DNA of 64,000 nt. Origin: Corbicula japonica. Its lineage: Eukaryota; Mollusca; Bivalvia; Venerida; Cyrenidae. The notes under the pieces are model-generated. The model saw only the letters and a list, made by a program, of their open reading frames with translations. It searched no databases and had not been told where the DNA came from. The stretch lies in assembly GCA_038501625.1 (NCBI GenBank), contig JAZAYU010000006.1:9780181-9844180 (forward strand), written 5' to 3'. The first letter of the stretch is position 1; every line of letters begins with the position of its first letter. The translations under genes were made by a program, and so were the position numbers. Shown here piece by piece: positions 59,015 to 64,000 of this stretch.

Positions 59015-60066
59015 TATCAAACATAACACAGCAAATAGTTCTTATTATTTATGTATCCGAAATCCGTATAACCCAAATGTCCAAGTACAATGTAATATTT
59101 CAAACAAATTTCAATTATTCTGAAGACTTTTAAAATGGAGTTCTAGTTTCCAAGTTCCTTTCCCTACTAATGTTCTATCCAGATTGTCCAAATAATACTA
59201 CATGCACATCAAAAATTAAGGTTCTTTTTAACAACCAAAAAATATAGAAAAGAAATTAGTTTACCAATTAAATTCTTTAAATACAAATATGCAAATTATA
59301 AAACCATAATCAGTCTTTGGCATGACACTTGCCAAAATTCTATCTTATTTCTTGTTGTTCTGTCATTTTAGAGCCAAGCTGATAATATCATAAAAGTGTC
59401 TAAAAGAAAATTTCTTTCTCTATTAATATATACACAAGTCCAAGGGCAAATGGGTGTGTTCATTGAGAAAGATTTTGTCATCATCTAGGTTGAGTTTGAT
59501 AAGTCGTTTTGGAACTGTCTGCTTCAACAGTTAAAAGAATTTTATTTCATTGAAATCATGCCCAAGTTGTGTTTTTAGAAAAGTTGTAGAATAATGGGCA
59601 GTGATATTTGAAACTTGTTTTAGTCATAACTGTTTAATTTTCAGTTGAGTGTTGACTAATATAGTCATATAGGTATGAATTCATAAATGTAAAAAGCATT
59701 TCTGCATCAACATTTTGCTTTGAATGATTAGAAATACAGAGTTGTTGAGGAAATAACTAATAAAGTTTGTTTTTTAATAGTTTCAATGTTTAAGTGTTAA
59801 TTTTAAGGCCAAAAGAAAAAACATTCCTGGTTCTGGTGACATGTATCCAAGTAACTGTGTCGGTAGATTGTATTCTTTTATTTAATTCTTTGGCCAGAGG
59901 GTGGTAGGACTGTGCTTCATGTATAATTTGATGTTGTTTTTTTTTTCAAAGCTATAACTTCCTAAAATAGTTACTAGTTTGCACTTGAACTGTTACAATA
60001 TCTTTAGGGTCAGGGTAAACTTAGGATTGGTCAGGTCATTTGAATCAGATATATAAAGAGAATCTT
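59015..60066. other. AT-rich stretch, nothing recognised
   Basis: No gene or repeat that I can support. Confidence 0.45.
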
Positions 60067-60205
60067 TCATTGGTATTCGGCAATGATAAAGGTATCTCAA
60101 CCCGAGGGTAAAGGTTTCCAGACAGAAACGAGTCTGTGCCTAGTTTCCGTCTAAAAAGCATTGCCCGAGGGTTGGGATACCGTGATGTTGGCCGAATACC
60201 AATGA
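60067..60205. repeat. 139-bp foldback element
   Basis: TCATTGGTATTCGGC at 60,067 has its exact inverse at 60,191-60,205. Inside, GGTATCTCAACCCGAGGG pairs with 60,164-60,181 apart from three mismatches. Probably a MITE. Confidence 0.88.
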
Positions 60206-60539
60206 TTGAATTATTTTTCTCACGTTTAAAGATTCAAACAAAATTCTTGAAAATAAAAAAATGCAACAATTTTGGGGAACTATTTCTTTCGCGTAACTTC
60301 TAGTAAGAACGGTTAGTCAGCCACGAATACACAGTCCTGTCAAAGTTTAACACCCCTAACATGTACAACAATATTGTTACAAATTGAAGAAAGGAAAAAT
60401 AATCTTTCTTTTATGGAATGAATGGGCAGCTGGTTCATCCGTTGATAACAGATCTGCGATTTTAAGGTTATCCGTGATTTGGTCACACGTAAAAATTCAA
60501 ATAGATTGAATTGTACATACCAGTTGAAATATTCTGATT

Positions 60540-62035
60540 AACAAGAGCTGTCAGAGGAGACAGCGGGCACGACTATTCGAATCATTTGAAACAAATGCAA
60601 TTGAGTATTAAAACAATAACAACTTACATTCATGTGCAATCAGGAAAAATATTAACAAGTGAATGGTAAGGGAGAAATTCATTTCAAATAACAGAAATAA
60701 TTCCTTAATGTACCAAAAATATTAAACTGAATAGGGGAATAACTAATTAGCATCATGACATAGTCTAAATCAATAATGAAAGTGCTCAATTAATATCCTG
60801 CACAATAATGGGTTGTTTAAAAAAATGGCTGGTTTGGGTTTTCCAGTTATAAAAATGTACATCAAACAGTTACTTCCATTTTCCAACTTTGCAGAAGTGT
60901 CTCATCATGCACTGTAAAGATTTGTGAAGTTTCATCAAAACAGCACCATCCGTTAAAAAAAATATTCTAAAATAATAGGCAAAAAATGTCAGGAGTGTGA
61001 CAAAAAAGTGTGACACTTTTCAAAATTACATTTGTTCAGACCATTATTTTACAAAAAGCTTGAGTAAAGACAAGTTTTAGTGTTGTTTTATTAAAAGGTG
61101 CATTTATTAGGCATCAAATAATGATAAAATTAAGCATATTATACTTAAAGTAATCAAAATTTATGCTATTAAGTCAAGTGTGGTAGATTAGAAAATACCT
61201 CAAGAAAATCAATACATCTTTGCTTTATAAATTTATAGGACTTTAAAGATTAATAGTACAAAGGAAATGTTTTGTGTATCATTAAGTTTAATGTTTCTAG
61301 ATGCAATAATTATAATATTATCACCTCTATTGAAATTATATTTGTCTGCAGCTCTCTTCAAAAGAAGTCAGCTAAATTTGTCAGGAGTGTGACATTATGC
61401 ACATATTGCAATATTCTGTCAACATATCCTTTACATGAACACAAGAGCATTTTTTTTTCCTAGAAGTCTATGTCATGTTTTGTTAAATTGTGACAAACAG
61501 GAATGGCCTTAGTGAAACATTTTTGAGTACACTGCAATTATGTGGTTGTCAGGAGTGTGACACACTTTCTTAACAATATGAATTTTTTATCTTTATGTGA
61601 TACGACAAGTTCTAAAGCACTTATATTTGATGCTTCAACATGTTTTGTAACAGAAATACACATTTAAATAATAAGAAACAGTAAAACTTGTATTTAAAGC
61701 ACATAAATTAAAATTCTTTGATTTATTTAATATTGGTCAATAAAGCTCTACATATGAGTATAACTTGATTGATTTTGATCACAGTAAAGACTGTACAAAC
61801 ATATGGGCCAACCAGTCTGGACTTTTTATGAACGTAAATTCTTTACATTTTTTTCACTTCACTTGCCATTTTTCAAATGACAATATCTCAGCAACCAGTT
61901 GACCGATTTCTAAAATCTTTTCAGTTCTTTACTCAGTTTCAATAAGCAAAATATACAGAATAACAAGTTTGGAATTTTAATGAACTTTAATTTTTCACTA
62001 TTTTTTCACTTTTCCAGCCATTTTTTTTAAACAGC
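60540..62035. repeat. Probable dispersed element with three exact 16-mers
   Basis: The start ACAAGAGCTGTCAGAGGAGACAGC resembles a word common in bivalve intergenic repeats (from memory, unverified). The palindromic TGTCAGGAGTGTGACA occurs exactly at 60,987, 61,379 and 61,547. No second copy in the window fixes the limits, and frames here are short. Confidence 0.4.
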
Positions 62036-62288
62036 CCTAATACTAAAGTATGCGAGCACACAGAGTTAAAGATAAGGCCATGAAGGATAAGAAAAATCTC
62101 ACACTAAAAATAGAGATTTTTCTGTCTAGTAAGAGAAAAATTTTAATTTAGCCTAATTGACTGCTTTTCTAATATCTATGGATCATGTTGTCATTAAAAG
62201 TCTCACAAGCCTAGCTTATAATTTTCAAACTATAGTGACCATGGAAATAACAGCTTGTATTACTATTATTACGCTTCAATTCCTTTAA

Positions 62289-62504
62289 CCCTTTCCTCCA
62301 TACATAAGCAGATATGACATGGTTGAACAGTGTAGATCCAGATCAGACAGCTGTTACAGAATCTACACCTTTCACTTTTCTATTTATTATATTATTTGTG
62401 ACCAAAAAGCGTACAGATCCTGATCAAACTGCACAGATATGACGGCTTATCTGGATCTACACTGTTTGCTCATGTGATAAAAGGAATATATATGATGTAA
62501 AGGA
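62289..62504. mobile_element. piggyBac-type MITE, copy 2, TTAA-flanked
   Basis: Flanked by TTAA at 62,285-62,288 and 62,505-62,508. Ends CCCTTTCCTCCATA and (inverse) TCCTTTACATCATA. Inner inverted pair CAGTGTAGATCCAGATCAG / CTGGATCTACACTGTT. TTAA target sites and CCCTTT-like ends fit piggyBac. It is 216 bp long with no coding capacity. Confidence 0.82.
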
Positions 62505-62508
62505 TTAA

Positions 62509-63321
62509 TAAATATAAGCATGGTTCCAGAGAAAATGGCCTTGGAAAGCTGTTGTTGTTGTTGTCGTTTAGTTGCTACCTAGATTAGAAAATTTTTCTTA
62601 AACAATTAGTTTATTTGTTGTGTTTGAGTAACCAAAAATGAGCACAAGTTACATGCCTTGGTTTTTCTCATACAAGCAACTCCTGGATTGGCCGCTGCCC
62701 TAACTGGTCTTAGAGGAGCAAAATGTAATTGATCTTATAAATTAATTCATTTCATTAGTTATCTTCTTAATCAATTTTAATCCACTGAAAATCTAAAATT
62801 AATAACAACTACAATTTTAGTTATTTGTTTATACGTAACAAAACAAAGTATAAGTTTTAAAACAAATAGTTACTAATTGAAACAAATATAATTATAGAAT
62901 CAAATAATAACATATTCAACAAAGATTTCTTTTACGCCAGTGGGGTTAAAAAGTACCAGTTGTACAAATTTAGGTCAACACAGTTCGACCAACATATAGA
63001 TGATATTTGTTTTTATCAACAAGATAGAAAATATATTTCACAGAGTGAGCGCTGGAATTATTATTTTCACGAGTATATATACATGATTCCTGAGTTCACA
63101 AGTGTAATTTATTTATATCTTTCACTGGTAAAAACTACTTTATTTCAATGCTGTTTGGGCAAAATTTGCTTTATATACTTGCAATAAATCATTTAAATGG
63201 CACCAAAACGGTTTAGTTATAATGTTACATCATGAAGTCAAATTATAACCAGACTTAAATCCATTTTCCAAACATTATTTTTCAGACTGAAATGCCTGCT
63301 TAGGTACCAAAGTGAAAATAT
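62509..63321. other. AT-rich stretch, nothing recognised
   Basis: Short AT-rich frames only. Confidence 0.4.
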
Positions 63322-63361
63322 AAGTGGTATTCCACTGTTTGAAAACAGTGAAATACCACTT
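63322..63361. repeat. Short strong hairpin
   Basis: AAGTGGTATTCCACTGTTT and AAACAGTGAAATACCACTT pair over 19 bp with one mismatch and a tiny loop. Isolated; possible MITE core. Confidence 0.85.
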
Positions 63362-64000
63362 TTTTCAATGAGAAAATTCTATAATTCACTGAAAAGCATA
63401 AAACAAATTATTCTGCTATGAGTGGAGGCAGCAAATTTGTCAGTGCTGTACAAACAAAGAAAACATGATCAGCAAATTCACTTAGACCCAATGGAATAAC
63501 ACCTTGCAGAATTCTTAAGTTTTTTACGTTCGTTTATCCATGAGGGATAGTAAATAACATTCACATATCTATTTAAACTCGTTTATTTCAAAACGTCTCG
63601 TTCATCAGCCTTTTTCAGTAGATTTTGCCACAACAAGTTTACATTTTCTTATTTCACATACACACATACAGGATGTTAAGAGAAATGTTTGTATGAAGTC
63701 GATGAAGTCACAATTGATGTCTGATGTCGCATCAGTACCACACAGGCTTTTGGTGCCAAATTTCTGTGAAGTATTTTCTTATCAATTGATGATGATATAT
63801 ATTTAACACAATATATAATTAAATGAATATATAAATAAATTTCATTATAATTAAAATAAATCATTATAACAAAACATGATTATCACTTTAGTTGTTTCAG
63901 CATTCAAAGTCACAGTACTGATTTTCTATCATCTGGATGCATAGTAGTCTACATGACCAATAATGTGAAAAGATGTTAATTATCAGATTGTAGTTGGTAA
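63362..64000. other. AT-rich window end, nothing recognised
   Basis: No feature supported. Confidence 0.4.

Noticed and set aside
58854..59123. 89-codon frame
   Set aside because: It spans a piggyBac-type MITE and its flank; peptides such as DQDLHCLLF come from the inner stem.

Overview
This 64 kb window is AT-rich, intron- or intergene-like animal DNA, almost certainly from a bivalve mollusc or a close relative. The evidence is the type of repeats: an oyster/clam 'pearl'-like Helentron-derived element with a ~166-bp tandem core, Penelope-type reverse transcriptase fragments with their 3' tails, an L1/Tx1-like LINE, and many short foldback elements. Codon-rich stretches are nearly all retroelement; no host protein-coding gene can be called with confidence. 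Species cannot be fixed from sequence alone.

Layout. 0-6.8 kb: a PLE tail, a 786-bp hAT-type element with an exact 8-bp target duplication, a ten-unit 35-bp tandem array, hairpin MITEs (family B). 8.4-20.8 kb: an old mosaic of duplicated blocks (8.45-9.74 with 17.07-17.91; 12.04-12.50 with 18.34-18.79; 15.98-16.82 with 19.92-20.79) with PLE tails and a ~666-bp repeat (family C). 20.8-24.5 kb: a family C copy split by a 2.67-kb terminal-inverted-repeat transposon carrying ten copies of a 12-14-bp motif; this is the most unusual object in the window. 24.6-30.05 kb: a decayed LINE fragment, then a young 5'-truncated LINE with an open ~946-codon reverse transcriptase frame, poly(A) tail and target duplication. 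30.1-32.08 kb: the pearl-like element. 32.5-45.3 kb: PLE copies in both orientations, three with reverse transcriptase pieces, mixed with family C. 47-56.3 kb: a large palindrome, PLE tails, and four copies of family D, which holds a tRNA-like segment. 56.5-64 kb: CCGG-rich tandem repeats, a hAT-like element, a tRNA-like sequence, two piggyBac-type MITEs, foldbacks and a low-repeat AT-rich end.

Together the parts describe an insertion history rather than a pathway: LINE and PLE frames would supply reverse transcriptase activity in trans; nearly everything else is non-autonomous and depends on transposases or rolling-circle proteins encoded elsewhere. Nesting gives relative ages: family B predates the 16/20 kb duplication, family C predates the 2.67-kb element, family D predates one B insertion, and the LINE is among the youngest. 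Repeat-family letters (A = PLE, B, C, D) are mine.
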